From positions 1 through 18,430 of the forward strand of contig DATBHM010000255.1 of the NCBI GenBank assembly GCA_036557505.1: a stretch of 18,430 nucleotides of DNA. Direction: 5' to 3'. Made by a program: the position numbers and the translations under genes. Below the pieces are notes generated by a model. That model was not told the DNA's origin. It did no database searches and saw nothing but the letters and a program-made list of their open reading frames with translations. This DNA comes from DATBHM01 sp036557505. Lineage in GTDB: Bacteria; Actinomycetota; UBA4738; JACQTL01. Of this stretch, positions 1-6,228 are shown piece after piece. How positions within the stretch are numbered: the first letter of the stretch is position 1; the number at the start of each line of letters is the position of its first letter.

Positions 1-2886
1 GTCCGGGAGGTCCTCCGGGTCGGGGATCTCGGCCGCCTCCCGTTCGACGGCGTCCCAGTCGCCGAGCTCCATGTGCGTGTGGGTGAGGTGACCGAGCATC
101 CACCACTCCGCCCACCGGATCCCCACCCGGCGCGCATGCGCCAGCGCCCTTGTCTGGATGTCGAGGGCCTCGTCCAGCCGGGTGAGCTCGTGGGTCATGT
201 GCGAGAGGTTGATGTATGCGCGGACGGCCGCGGCGGCGAGCTCGTTGTCGAGCGCCACCCGCAGCGCGTGGTGGAGCAGGGCCAGCGCCTCCTCGATCCG
301 GCCCTCCGCCGACAGGATCAGGGACTTGGTGTTGAGCGCCTGCGAGATGACGTCGTGGCTCGGGATCGCCTCGGCCAGCTCGAGCGCCCGGTTCACCCGG
401 TCCATCGCCGGCGCCAGGTCCCCCCGGAAGAACAGCAGCCGGGCGAGCTCGGCGAGGATCTCCGCGAGGGCGCCGGGGTCGCCCGGCTGATCCTGCGCGC
501 CGAGCACGGTCTCGGACTCCTGCATCCGCCGGAGCGCCTCCTCGAGCTGCCCGATGGTCCACAGGGAGAGTCCGGTCCGGGCCGACGCGCGGGCCGCGTC
601 CTGGATCGCACCCGACTGCGTGTACAGCTCGATGGCGCGGTCGTAGAGCGGCAGGCTCTCGTGGCTCTTGCCGGCGCGCCAGGCGACCTCGCCGGCCTGC
701 TCGAGCAGATGGCCGCGCCCGATCGGATCTTCGGTCAGCTCCGCCGCGCGCTCGAAGTGGCGGCGGGCCTCGTCGTTCGCGGCGAGCGACGCGGCGCGGC
801 GGCCGGCCATCGTGAGCGCCGCCCGCGCGCGTTCCAGGATGGCGGGTGCGTCCTCCGCGTCCGGCGCGAGCGCGTGGGCGTCGAGCAGGTGCGCGGCGAC
901 CACCTCGACGACGTCCGACTCCTCGTAGTCCTCCCCGTGCTCGAGATCGTCCGCGGCGGCCAGGTGGCGGGCCTTGCGTTCGCGCTTCGGCATGGTCTCG
1001 TACGCGACCCGGCGGACCAGGTCCTGGAGGAACCCGTACTGCCCCCGCTCGGGCGACCGCGGATCCGCCTGCAGCGAGAGCACCTCCTTGCGAACGAGCC
1101 CCGACAGGATCGGTTCGACCTCGTCATCGGACATCCCGCTGATGGCGGCGGCCGCGCGCCGGGTGAACGTCTTGCCAAGCACGCTCGCGTCCTGGAGGAA
1201 TCGGCGCTCGCGTGGTTCGAGCCCGTCGAGCCGGGCCGCGATCAGCGCGTGGAGCGTCTCCGGGACGTCGAGGTCGGCGGGCGCCTCGTCGGAGAGCCGG
1301 TATCCGTTCCCGTCACGGACGAGCACGCCGCGATCGATCAGCATCCGAACAGTCTCCACCGCGTACAGCGGCACGCCCTCGGCGCGGTCGAGGATGCGGC
1401 CGCGGAGCTCGGGCTGGAGGCCGGGGGCCAGGCCGGTGAGGAGCGAGTCCATGGCCGACGGCGGGAGCGGCTCGAGGTACAGCGACGTCGCGTTGCGCTG
1501 GCCGGCGCCCCATCCCGGGTGGCGCTCGGTGACCTCGGGCCGGGCGAGCGCCAGCACGAACAGCGGATGCCCCCGCGACCAGTCGAGCAGGTACCCGATG
1601 AACTCGACGAGCGCCGGCTCCGCCCACTGCATGTCCTCGAACACGAGCACCGACGGGTAGCGGTCGGTGAGGCGCTCGAAGAACAGGCGCGCGGCGGCGA
1701 ACAGGTCCTCCCGCTCGGCCGCGGTGCGGTCCTCCAGGCCGAGGAGCTGCGCCAGGCGGGGTTCGAGCCAGCGGCGCTCCTCGGGGTCGTGAACGTGCTC
1801 GTCGAGGCTCGCGCGGAGCTTCGCCAGCGCGTCGGGCTGGCCCTCGCCCTCGGCGATCCCGGCCCGGCCCCGGAGCATCTCCGCGAGCGCCCAGTACGTC
1901 ACGCCCTCGCCGTACGCGAGGCACCGGCCGCGATGCCAGTAGACCGTCTGCGCCAGGCCGTCGATGTACTTGTAGAACTCCCACGACAGCCGCGACTTGC
2001 CGATCCCGGCGACCCCGATCACCGAGAGGAGGTGCGCCGACCCGTCCTCGGCCGAGGCATGGAACAGCTCCTTCAGCAGGCGCAGCTCCCGGTCGCGCCC
2101 GACGAACGGCGCCTCGAGGCCCGTCGACCGGAGCGCGCCGCCCCGACCCCCGATCACGCGCACCGCGCGATGGAGCTGCACGATATCGGCCTTGCCCTTG
2201 AGCAGGTGCTCGCCCGCGTCCTCGTAGATGATCGCCGCCTCGGTGGCCCGGCGGGTGGCGTCGCCCGCGAGGACGGTGCCCGGCTCGGCAGCCGACTGGA
2301 TGCGGCTGGCGGTGTTCACCATGTCGCCGGCGACCATGCCCTGGCCGGCCGCGCTCAGGTTGACGGCGGCCTCGCCGGTGAGGACCCCCGCGCGGGCCTG
2401 GAGGTCCGGGGAGCCGATGCCCTCGCCCATGGCCGCCACGGCCTCGACGAGCTCGAGCGCCGCGCGGACCGCGCGTTCGGCGTCGTCCTCCTGCGCGGTG
2501 GGCGTTCCCCACACGGCCATCACGGCGTCGCCGATGAACTTCTCGACGGTCCCGCCGTACCGGTCGATCAGCCGCCGGCAGGTCTCGAAGTACGAGCCGA
2601 GCAGCTCCCGGACCTCCTCGGGGTCCCGCGACTCCGACAGCGCGGTGAACCCGACGAGGTCGGCGAACAACACGGTGACGAGGCGCCGCTCGGCGTCCGA
2701 GATGGAAGCGCCGGCTCGCACGGCGGCGGCCACGTCGCCCAACGGCGAGCCGCACTCGCCGCAGAACTTCATCCCCGGGGAGTTCGCCGTGCCGCACGCC
2801 GGACACACGGCGGCGAGCGGCGAGCCGCACTCGCCGCAGAACTTCCGCCCGGCCTCGTTCTCCAGGCCGCAGACCGCGCAGATCAC
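1..2886 (-). CDS. Zinc-ribbon / class III nucleotidyl cyclase / AAA ATPase / TPR-like regulator (3' end outside window)
   Basis: The predicted role is a multidomain cytoplasmic signalling ATPase that makes a cyclic nucleotide. The GTG start at 2886 is supported by a GGGAG about 10 nt upstream and by two N-terminal zinc ribbons (C3, C6, C17, C20 and C28, C31, C42, C45). A class III cyclase domain follows, about residues 70-240. It has both metal aspartates (D76 in VLFADLVGF, D120 in FIGDAVMAVWG) and the VNTASR motif carrying the transition-state Asn and Arg, so it looks catalytically competent. Next is an AAA/STAND-like ATPase with Walker A GVAGIGKS (K297) and Walker B VLVFEDMQW (D418). Helical TPR-like repeats run from about residue 640 to the window edge. 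The frame is open to base 1, giving 962 codons, and the C-terminus is missing. Such proteins are common and multicopy in Actinomycetota and Chloroflexota. The ligand or partner is unknown, and cAMP versus cGMP is undecided. Confidence 0.93.
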   Translation of the reverse strand, partial: MICAVCGLENEAGRKFCGECGSPLAAVCPACGTANSPGMKFCGECGSPLGDVAAAVRAGASISDAERRLVTVLFADLVGFTALSESRDPEEVRELLGSYFETCRRLIDRYGGTVEKFIGDAVMAVWGTPTAQEDDAERAVRAALELVEAVAAMGEGIGSPDLQARAGVLTGEAAVNLSAAGQGMVAGDMVNTASRIQSAAEPGTVLAGDATRRATEAAIIYEDAGEHLLKGKADIVQLHRAVRVIGGRGGALRSTGLEAPFVGRDRELRLLKELFHASAEDGSAHLLSVIGVAGIGKSRLSWEFYKYIDGLAQTVYWHRGRCLAYGEGVTYWALAEMLRGRAGIAEGEGQPDALAKLRASLDEHVHDPEERRWLEPRLAQLLGLEDRTAAEREDLFAAARLFFERLTDRYPSVLVFEDMQWAEPALVEFIGYLLDWSRGHPLFVLALARPEVTERHPGWGAGQRNATSLYLEPLPPSAMDSLLTGLAPGLQPELRGRILDRAEGVPLYAVETVRMLIDRGVLVRDGNGYRLSDEAPADLDVPETLHALIAARLDGLEPRERRFLQDASVLGKTFTRRAAAAISGMSDDEVEPILSGLVRKEVLSLQADPRSPERGQYGFLQDLVRRVAYETMPKRERKARHLAAADDLEHGEDYEESDVVEVVAAHLLDAHALAPDAEDAPAILERARAALTMAGRRAASLAANDEARRHFERAAELTEDPIGRGHLLEQAGEVAWRAGKSHESLPLYDRAIELYTQSGAIQDAARASARTGLSLWTIGQLEEALRRMQESETVLGAQDQPGDPGALAEILAELARLLFFRGDLAPAMDRVNRALELAEAIPSHDVISQALNTKSLILSAEGRIEEALALLHHALRVALDNELAAAAVRAYINLSHMTHELTRLDEALDIQTRALAHARRVGIRWAEWWMLGHLTHTHMELGDWDAVEREAAEIPDPEDLPD
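2743..2845 (-). repeat. In-frame 28-bp direct repeat encoding the tandem zinc ribbons
   Basis: A 28-bp sequence occurs identically at 2743-2770 and 2818-2845, with start points 75 nt (25 codons) apart. Each copy encodes the second half of a zinc ribbon (KFCGECGSPL). The two ribbons therefore arose by tandem duplication and still match at DNA level, not only at protein level. Confidence 0.85.
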
Positions 2887-2921
2887 GTCCGAACGCTCCC
2901 TCGGATGGGTGGTCGGGCGCA

Positions 2922-2950
2922 AGGGTAGCGAAGGGCGGGTCGGGACTGAA
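2922..2950 (-). promoter_or_regulatory. Candidate sigma70-type promoter for the cyclase gene
   Basis: On the minus strand there is a -35-like TTCAGT (2950-2945), a 17-nt spacer, and a -10-like TACCCT (2927-2922). This would start transcription about 30 nt before the GTG at 2886. The -35 matches the consensus at only three positions, so this is a weak sequence-only prediction. Confidence 0.3.
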
Positions 2951-2957
2951 GCCAGGC

Positions 2958-3082
2958 TCAGGCGGGCGCCGGGCGTGGGCTCCACGTCACGTCCCCGTCG
3001 TTCGCCGGGAATGCGAACCGCGCCGCCCGCCACTCGAGCGCGGACGGCGCGGTGGCGCCGATGTCAGCGAAGGTCTGCCGGC
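2958..3082 (-). pseudogene. Coding-like tail without a start codon (possible gene remnant)
   Basis: This 197-nt gap between the lipoprotein stop and the cyclase start contains an open frame of about 41 codons ending in TGA at 2960-2958. Its translation looks protein-like (for example TFADIGATAPSALEW and FAFPANDGDVTW). About 93% of third positions are G or C, as in the real genes here. There is no plausible ATG, GTG or TTG within it, and upstream the frame only shadows the lipoprotein. It may be the 3' remnant of a lost gene or a shifted tail. I do not recognise a family, and chance in high-GC DNA is possible. Confidence 0.22.
3045..3060 (-). terminator. Short GC hairpin downstream of the lipoprotein gene
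   Basis: CGGCGC at 3045-3050 and GCGCCG at 3055-3060 form a perfect 6-bp stem with a 4-nt loop. It begins 23 nt beyond the lipoprotein stop on the minus strand. There is no U-tract, so it may be only a weak terminator or transcript-end stabiliser. Confidence 0.25.
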
Positions 3083-3661
3083 TCAGTAGCCGCCGTAGCG
3101 CCCCCCGCCGCTGCCGGAGGTCGAGCCGCCGCCGGTCGTCGAGCCGCCGGCGCTGCCCGCCGACTGGCCCGCCGGGGTGACCGCGAACCACTTGCCCTCG
3201 ATGCCCTGGCCGTTGGCCTGCCCGGGCTGGGTGTCGCCGGCGAACGTGTACAGCGGAACGCCGTCGTACGTGACCTGTGTGATGCCGTCCGGCCGCATCG
3301 CCGTGGCGAGCGTGCCCGTGGCACCGGAGCCGCCGGTCGGCGACCCGGACGCCTTGAGGGGCGGCCACGACTGGACGCAGGCGGCGGTGCACTCGATCTT
3401 CGACGGCGTCTCGCCGGTGAGGCGGTACAGGGTGAACCCCTTGGAATCCACCAGGACCATGCCCAGTGCGCCGATCTTCTTGGCCGTGACGGTCGCCGAG
3501 GCGCTGCCGCCGCCCGACGTCGTCCCGCCGGCGCTCGAGGTCGATCCGCCGCCCCCGGAGGACGGCGAGCTCGACTTGCCGCAGGCGGTCGCCACCAGCA
3601 TGAGCGCCACCAGCGCCCCACCCGCCATCTTGACCCACCGATGCGTTCTGACTGTGTGCAT
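3083..3661 (-). CDS. Secreted-repeat (PF03640-like) lipoprotein
   Basis: The 192-residue protein is probably exported and anchored outside the cell by a lipid. The ATG at 3661 is set by a GAGGAGG 6 nt upstream. Residues 1-26 form a signal peptide (basic start, then hydrophobic GGALVALMLVATA) ending at the lipobox Cys C27. A Gly/Ser linker follows, about residues 28-55. Two copies of the secreted repeat come next: residues 62-101 (VDSKGFTLYRLTGE, with a Cys pair C91/C95 and QSWPPL) and residues 130-165 (DGVPLYTFAGDTQPGQ...GKWFAVTPAG). The tail is Gly/Ser rich. The pattern matches the COG4315/PF03640 family with YxF/YxxD-type repeats, whose biochemical role is unknown. The gene lies 85 nt after the cysteine-peptidase-like gene, with a hairpin between, so it may be separately transcribed. 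Confidence 0.88.
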   Translation of the reverse strand: MHTVRTHRWVKMAGGALVALMLVATACGKSSSPSSGGGGSTSSAGGTTSGGGSASATVTAKKIGALGMVLVDSKGFTLYRLTGETPSKIECTAACVQSWPPLKASGSPTGGSGATGTLATAMRPDGITQVTYDGVPLYTFAGDTQPGQANGQGIEGKWFAVTPAGQSAGSAGGSTTGGGSTSGSGGGRYGGY

Positions 3662-3667
3662 GTCCGG

Positions 3668-3674
3668 CCTCCTC
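3668..3674 (-). promoter_or_regulatory. Shine-Dalgarno site fixing the lipoprotein start
   Basis: GAGGAGG on the minus strand lies 6 nt before the ATG at 3661. It selects this start over a longer in-frame opening at 3745, which would place a non-signal-like, Arg/Pro-rich stretch before the signal peptide. Confidence 0.7.
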
Positions 3675-3708
3675 GGGCCTGTCGTCGTCTCCAGAACTAC
3701 GCGCGGGG

Positions 3709-3736
3709 GGCGCCGTGGGATGTCCTCACCGGCGCC
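3709..3736 (-). terminator. Hairpin after the GH25/cysteine-peptidase gene pair
   Basis: GGCGCC plus GTG (3709-3717) pairs with CAC plus GGCGCC (3727-3736). This is a 9-bp stem with one bulged base and a 9-nt loop. It begins 10 nt past the stop of the cysteine-peptidase-like gene and before the lipoprotein ribosome-binding site. There is no U-run. It is a candidate factor-independent or partial terminator separating the two units. Confidence 0.4.
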
Positions 3737-3746
3737 ACCGAGCACG

Positions 3747-4442
3747 CTACGCCGGCGGGATCGACTTCGTGTACGGCACCCGGAAGAACGACCAGACGGT
3801 CGTCGAGGGCGAGCACGTCACCGCGATCGGCTTCGTGGGGTCGGCGATCGAGAGCTGCATGGTCACGTCGTCGCGCCCCGCCCAGTTCGGGTCGGAGATG
3901 CGGATCGTGAGGCGGCCGCCGGAGAGCTCGTACGCGTAGGCCAGCACCTGGTGGTTCTGACCGAGGTCCATGGGATCGAGCGACTTCACCTTGACCAGTC
4001 CCAGCGGGGACAGCAGGCCGTTGTCGATGTCCGTGCGGACCTTGGGCCACTCCTCGTTCACCATCCGCCAGGCTCGGCCGTGCGGCACCCATCCGATCCG
4101 GCTCCACACGCTTTCGCCGTCGGACAGCGCGGGGGCCATGAGCTCGAGGTACCGGACCGGCCCGAGCGGCAGCCCGAAGCTGTCGAACAGCCGCCCGACC
4201 AGGTAGTCGTACAGGGGCCCCGACGCCGGCGGGGTGGTGTCTCCCGGAGGCGTCCGTCCGGCCTCGAAGTAGTCCCGGACCGCGAACGCCATCCCGCCGC
4301 ACAGCCCGTTCGACGCGTCGCCGATCGGGATCGAGACCACGCCCGGGATGCCGATCGACCGCAGCGGCACGTGGGGGAAGTCGTTGGCGAAGCGGAACCC
4401 GTGCGTCGACGGCAGGAACCCCGGGACCGCCGCGCCCGCCAC
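3747..4442 (-). CDS. Cysteine-peptidase-like protein of unknown function
   Basis: The 231-residue protein starts at GTG 4442, only 3 nt after the GH25 stop, so the two are probably translationally coupled. I recognise no named family. The layout resembles a papain/C39-type cysteine hydrolase: C48 in NGLCGGMAF at the start of a helix, H164 in GQNHQVLAYAY at the start of a strand, and D184/N186 in ISDPNW after another strand. That is the order Cys-His-Asp/Asn expected of this fold. The two-Gly NGLCGGM context and the DPNW motif are striking. There is no signal peptide or transmembrane segment, so it would act in the cytoplasm or leave by an unusual route. Substrate is unknown; peptide, isopeptide and peptidoglycan crosslink are all open. 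The gene is secure from frame, coupling and codon use. The enzymatic role is inference. Confidence 0.82.
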   Translation of the reverse strand: MAGAAVPGFLPSTHGFRFANDFPHVPLRSIGIPGVVSIPIGDASNGLCGGMAFAVRDYFEAGRTPPGDTTPPASGPLYDYLVGRLFDSFGLPLGPVRYLELMAPALSDGESVWSRIGWVPHGRAWRMVNEEWPKVRTDIDNGLLSPLGLVKVKSLDPMDLGQNHQVLAYAYELSGGRLTIRISDPNWAGRDDVTMQLSIADPTKPIAVTCSPSTTVWSFFRVPYTKSIPPA

Positions 4443-4445
4443 CGC

Positions 4446-5357
4446 TCAGCCCAGGGACTTCCGCACGGCGATGAGGTCGTCCTCGTGCTTCCACCCGGCC
4501 CGGCGCGGCCCCTGGTCGGCCGGGACCGGGCGGCTGAACCGGCGGTCGAGCTGCCCGAGGATGTAGTCCTGCACGCGGTCGTCGTCGTCGCTCGTCCGCG
4601 GCAGGTGCGCCGCGAGCGCCTCCCAGTCCTCGTCCGACCACGAGGCGGGCGTGCCCCGGTGGCCGGCGCCCTTGGATCTGGCGGTCGCGGCGGCGACCGG
4701 CGGGGCCGAGCCGCCGATGGTCAGCCGGGCGAGGTCGGTGAGCACGACGTTCATGTCGCCCGGCCGCATGCCGGGCGCGCCGTCCGGCCAGGCCGTGAAG
4801 TTGAACTGCCCGTTGCCGTACTGCCACAAGTCGGGCTTCGGGAATCCGATGTCGTCGGTCGGGCCCAGCTCGTCGTTGTACCGGGGCACCCACGAGAAAT
4901 CGCACCCGGTCGACGTGGTGATGCCCAGGTCGCGGAACATGCTCCGGCCGTACCGGATCACCCGGTGTCCCTCCGCGTGCATGGTCTCCGCGTACTGCTC
5001 GACGCAGTCCACCGTCTGCTGCTTGGTGGCACCGTCGTTCAGCTTCCACTCGACGTCGACGATGGGGTGCATGTCGGCGTCCCGGAAGCCGCCGTTCGCC
5101 TCGATGGTCCGCAGGTAGAACTCGGCCTGCTCCTTCCCGGATCGGTCGACGATCAGGAAGTGGTAGGCCCCGCGCACCAGCCGGGTGGCGCCGACGGCCT
5201 TCCAGCTCTGGGGGAACCACGACTCCGCCCAGGAGTACGACACGCCCTCCGTGGCCTTGATCACCGCGAAGCCGAACCGCGCATCGGCCGCGATCCTCGC
5301 AGCCGGCACCAGGTCCACGTTCCCGTGGTAGACGTCCGGTCCCAGCACGTCGGTCAT
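4446..5357 (-). CDS. GH25-family muramidase (lysozyme) without signal peptide
   Basis: The predicted reaction is hydrolysis of the N-acetylmuramic acid to N-acetylglucosamine bond of peptidoglycan. The 303-residue protein begins directly with the catalytic domain (ATG 5357, a G-rich stretch just upstream). Residues 6-15 (GPDVYHGNVD) match the first GH25 strand with D8. Next come FAVIKATEG (30-38), RGAYHFL (62-68), the catalytic pair D101/E103 in PIVDVEW, then WVPRYND and DLWQYGNGQFN, with D201 near the last strand. All four expected acidic positions are present. Residues about 220-303 form an extra acidic C-terminal region (WSDEDWEALAAHLP, DDDD) with no recognisable wall-binding repeats. The lack of a signal peptide is typical of phage endolysins rather than secreted autolysins. 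The gene sits 112 nt after a two-helix SLATT protein and is coupled to a cysteine-peptidase-like gene. Confidence 0.9.
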   Translation of the reverse strand: MTDVLGPDVYHGNVDLVPAARIAADARFGFAVIKATEGVSYSWAESWFPQSWKAVGATRLVRGAYHFLIVDRSGKEQAEFYLRTIEANGGFRDADMHPIVDVEWKLNDGATKQQTVDCVEQYAETMHAEGHRVIRYGRSMFRDLGITTSTGCDFSWVPRYNDELGPTDDIGFPKPDLWQYGNGQFNFTAWPDGAPGMRPGDMNVVLTDLARLTIGGSAPPVAAATARSKGAGHRGTPASWSDEDWEALAAHLPRTSDDDDRVQDYILGQLDRRFSRPVPADQGPRRAGWKHEDDLIAVRKSLG

Positions 5358-5469
5358 CGCCCCCACCGCGCCATCTGCACCGCCCTCCCCGTCCGGCCCC
5401 CTCCGGGGCTTGAGTCTTCGCGCCCGCGGCCGGCCTGTCCAGACAATCGCCGCCCGGGCAGCGGGTTCG

Positions 5470-6096
5470 TCAGCCGGCCCGGTTGGCCATCGGCGTCGAC
5501 CGGGGCGGCCGCAGGATCGCCCGCCACCGCTCCCCTGGCGTGGGCGGCCGCTGCAGCTCCGCGAACGCCTGCCACCGCAGCCACCGGCGCTCGCCGAGCG
5601 GCGGCGACTGCTCACCGGCGTCGTCCTCCAGCTTCTGGATCTCCGTCAGCCGGTCGTCCAGCCCCTCGGGCGGGAACGCCAGGCAGTCCTCGATGCGCCG
5701 CCGCAGCTTGGCGTAGCGGTTCCCGGCCACCGCGCTGAACGCCGCCCGCTCCCCGAACCGGAAGAACGTCTGGAGGCTCGCCAGCACGGCCGCCGTGACG
5801 GTGATCACGCCCACCCAGATCGGGATGGGGTCCTTGCCGGAGTTGTTCGCCACGATCGCGCTGCCGGCGATCGCCGTGACCATCACGACCGGAACACCGA
5901 TCCAGTAGTTGAGCTTGCCGAGGATCGCCGAGCGCTCGTAGTAGGCCTGCTGCGCCGCCCAGGCCAGCTTGCGCCGGCGGTCCAGCAGGGCGACCTGCGC
6001 GGGGGTCAGGCCCCGGCGGCCGGAACCGTGGCGGGCGGCCGGCTTCGCCGCCTGGCCGTTGGTGTCGTCGGCGGGCGCTCGCTGTTCGACCGACAA
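5470..6096 (-). CDS. SLATT-domain two-helix membrane protein
   Basis: The 208-residue protein is counted from TTG 6096. GTG 6105 is in frame but sits directly on the ribosome-binding site. A charged N-terminus is followed by a helix with LTPAQVALLDRRRKLAWAAQQAYYERSA (split here as LTPAQVALLDRRRK and LAWAAQQAYYERSA). Transmembrane helix 1 is about 65-84 (YWIGVPVVMVTAIAGSAIVA) and helix 2 about 92-112 (PIWVGVITVTAAVLASLQTFF). A conserved post-helix stretch follows (RFGERAAFSAVAGNRYAKLRRRIED), then a soluble C-terminal tail. This order (aromatic/basic helix, two TMs, R-rich coiled helix) fits SLATT, a domain proposed as a pore-forming effector in nucleotide-signalled defence systems. No CD-NTase or SLOG gene is next to it. 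It stands between the ABC exporter and the GH25 gene on the same strand. The family call is by pattern, and the exact SLATT subfamily is not determined. Confidence 0.8.
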   Translation of the reverse strand: MSVEQRAPADDTNGQAAKPAARHGSGRRGLTPAQVALLDRRRKLAWAAQQAYYERSAILGKLNYWIGVPVVMVTAIAGSAIVANNSGKDPIPIWVGVITVTAAVLASLQTFFRFGERAAFSAVAGNRYAKLRRRIEDCLAFPPEGLDDRLTEIQKLEDDAGEQSPPLGERRWLRWQAFAELQRPPTPGERWRAILRPPRSTPMANRAG

Positions 6097-6101
6097 CGTC
6101 C

Positions 6102-6109
6102 TCACCTCC
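6102..6109 (-). promoter_or_regulatory. Strong Shine-Dalgarno site favouring a TTG start for the SLATT gene
   Basis: GGAGGTGA on the minus strand lies 5 nt before the TTG at 6096. The GTG at 6105 lies inside this motif, so it would lack a usable spacer. This favours TTG as the start and is the only TTG start I propose in the window. Confidence 0.5.
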
Positions 6110-6119
6110 CTGTCCGTCC

Positions 6120-6148
6120 ACCGTCGCGGGTGGCGAGGCGGGCGTCAA
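6120..6148 (-). promoter_or_regulatory. Candidate promoter for the SLATT-GH25-peptidase unit
   Basis: On the minus strand a near-consensus -35 TTGACG (6148-6143) is followed by a 17-nt spacer and a weak -10 GACGGT (6125-6120). Transcription would start about 15-20 nt before the TTG at 6096. It lies in the 132-nt gap after the ABC exporter stop, suggesting the SLATT gene begins its own transcript. Confidence 0.35.
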
Positions 6149-6228
6149 GGGTCGTTCGGGGGACGCCCAGACCGGGGGCACGGCGTGGCCGGGAGGGGAT
6201 GCGACTGGCTCGGCCCATCGCGTGACGG

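Noticed and set aside
73..2928. A 951-codon open frame on the plus strand opposite the cyclase gene
   Set aside because: Its translation is Arg/Pro/Glu/Val-rich low-complexity typical of antisense frames in high-GC DNA. The opposite strand carries a complete, motif-rich protein.
4446..5357. GH25 gene as part of a prophage
   Set aside because: There are no capsid, tail, terminase, integrase or attachment-site signals anywhere in the window. Endolysin ancestry remains possible, but an intact prophage is not supported.
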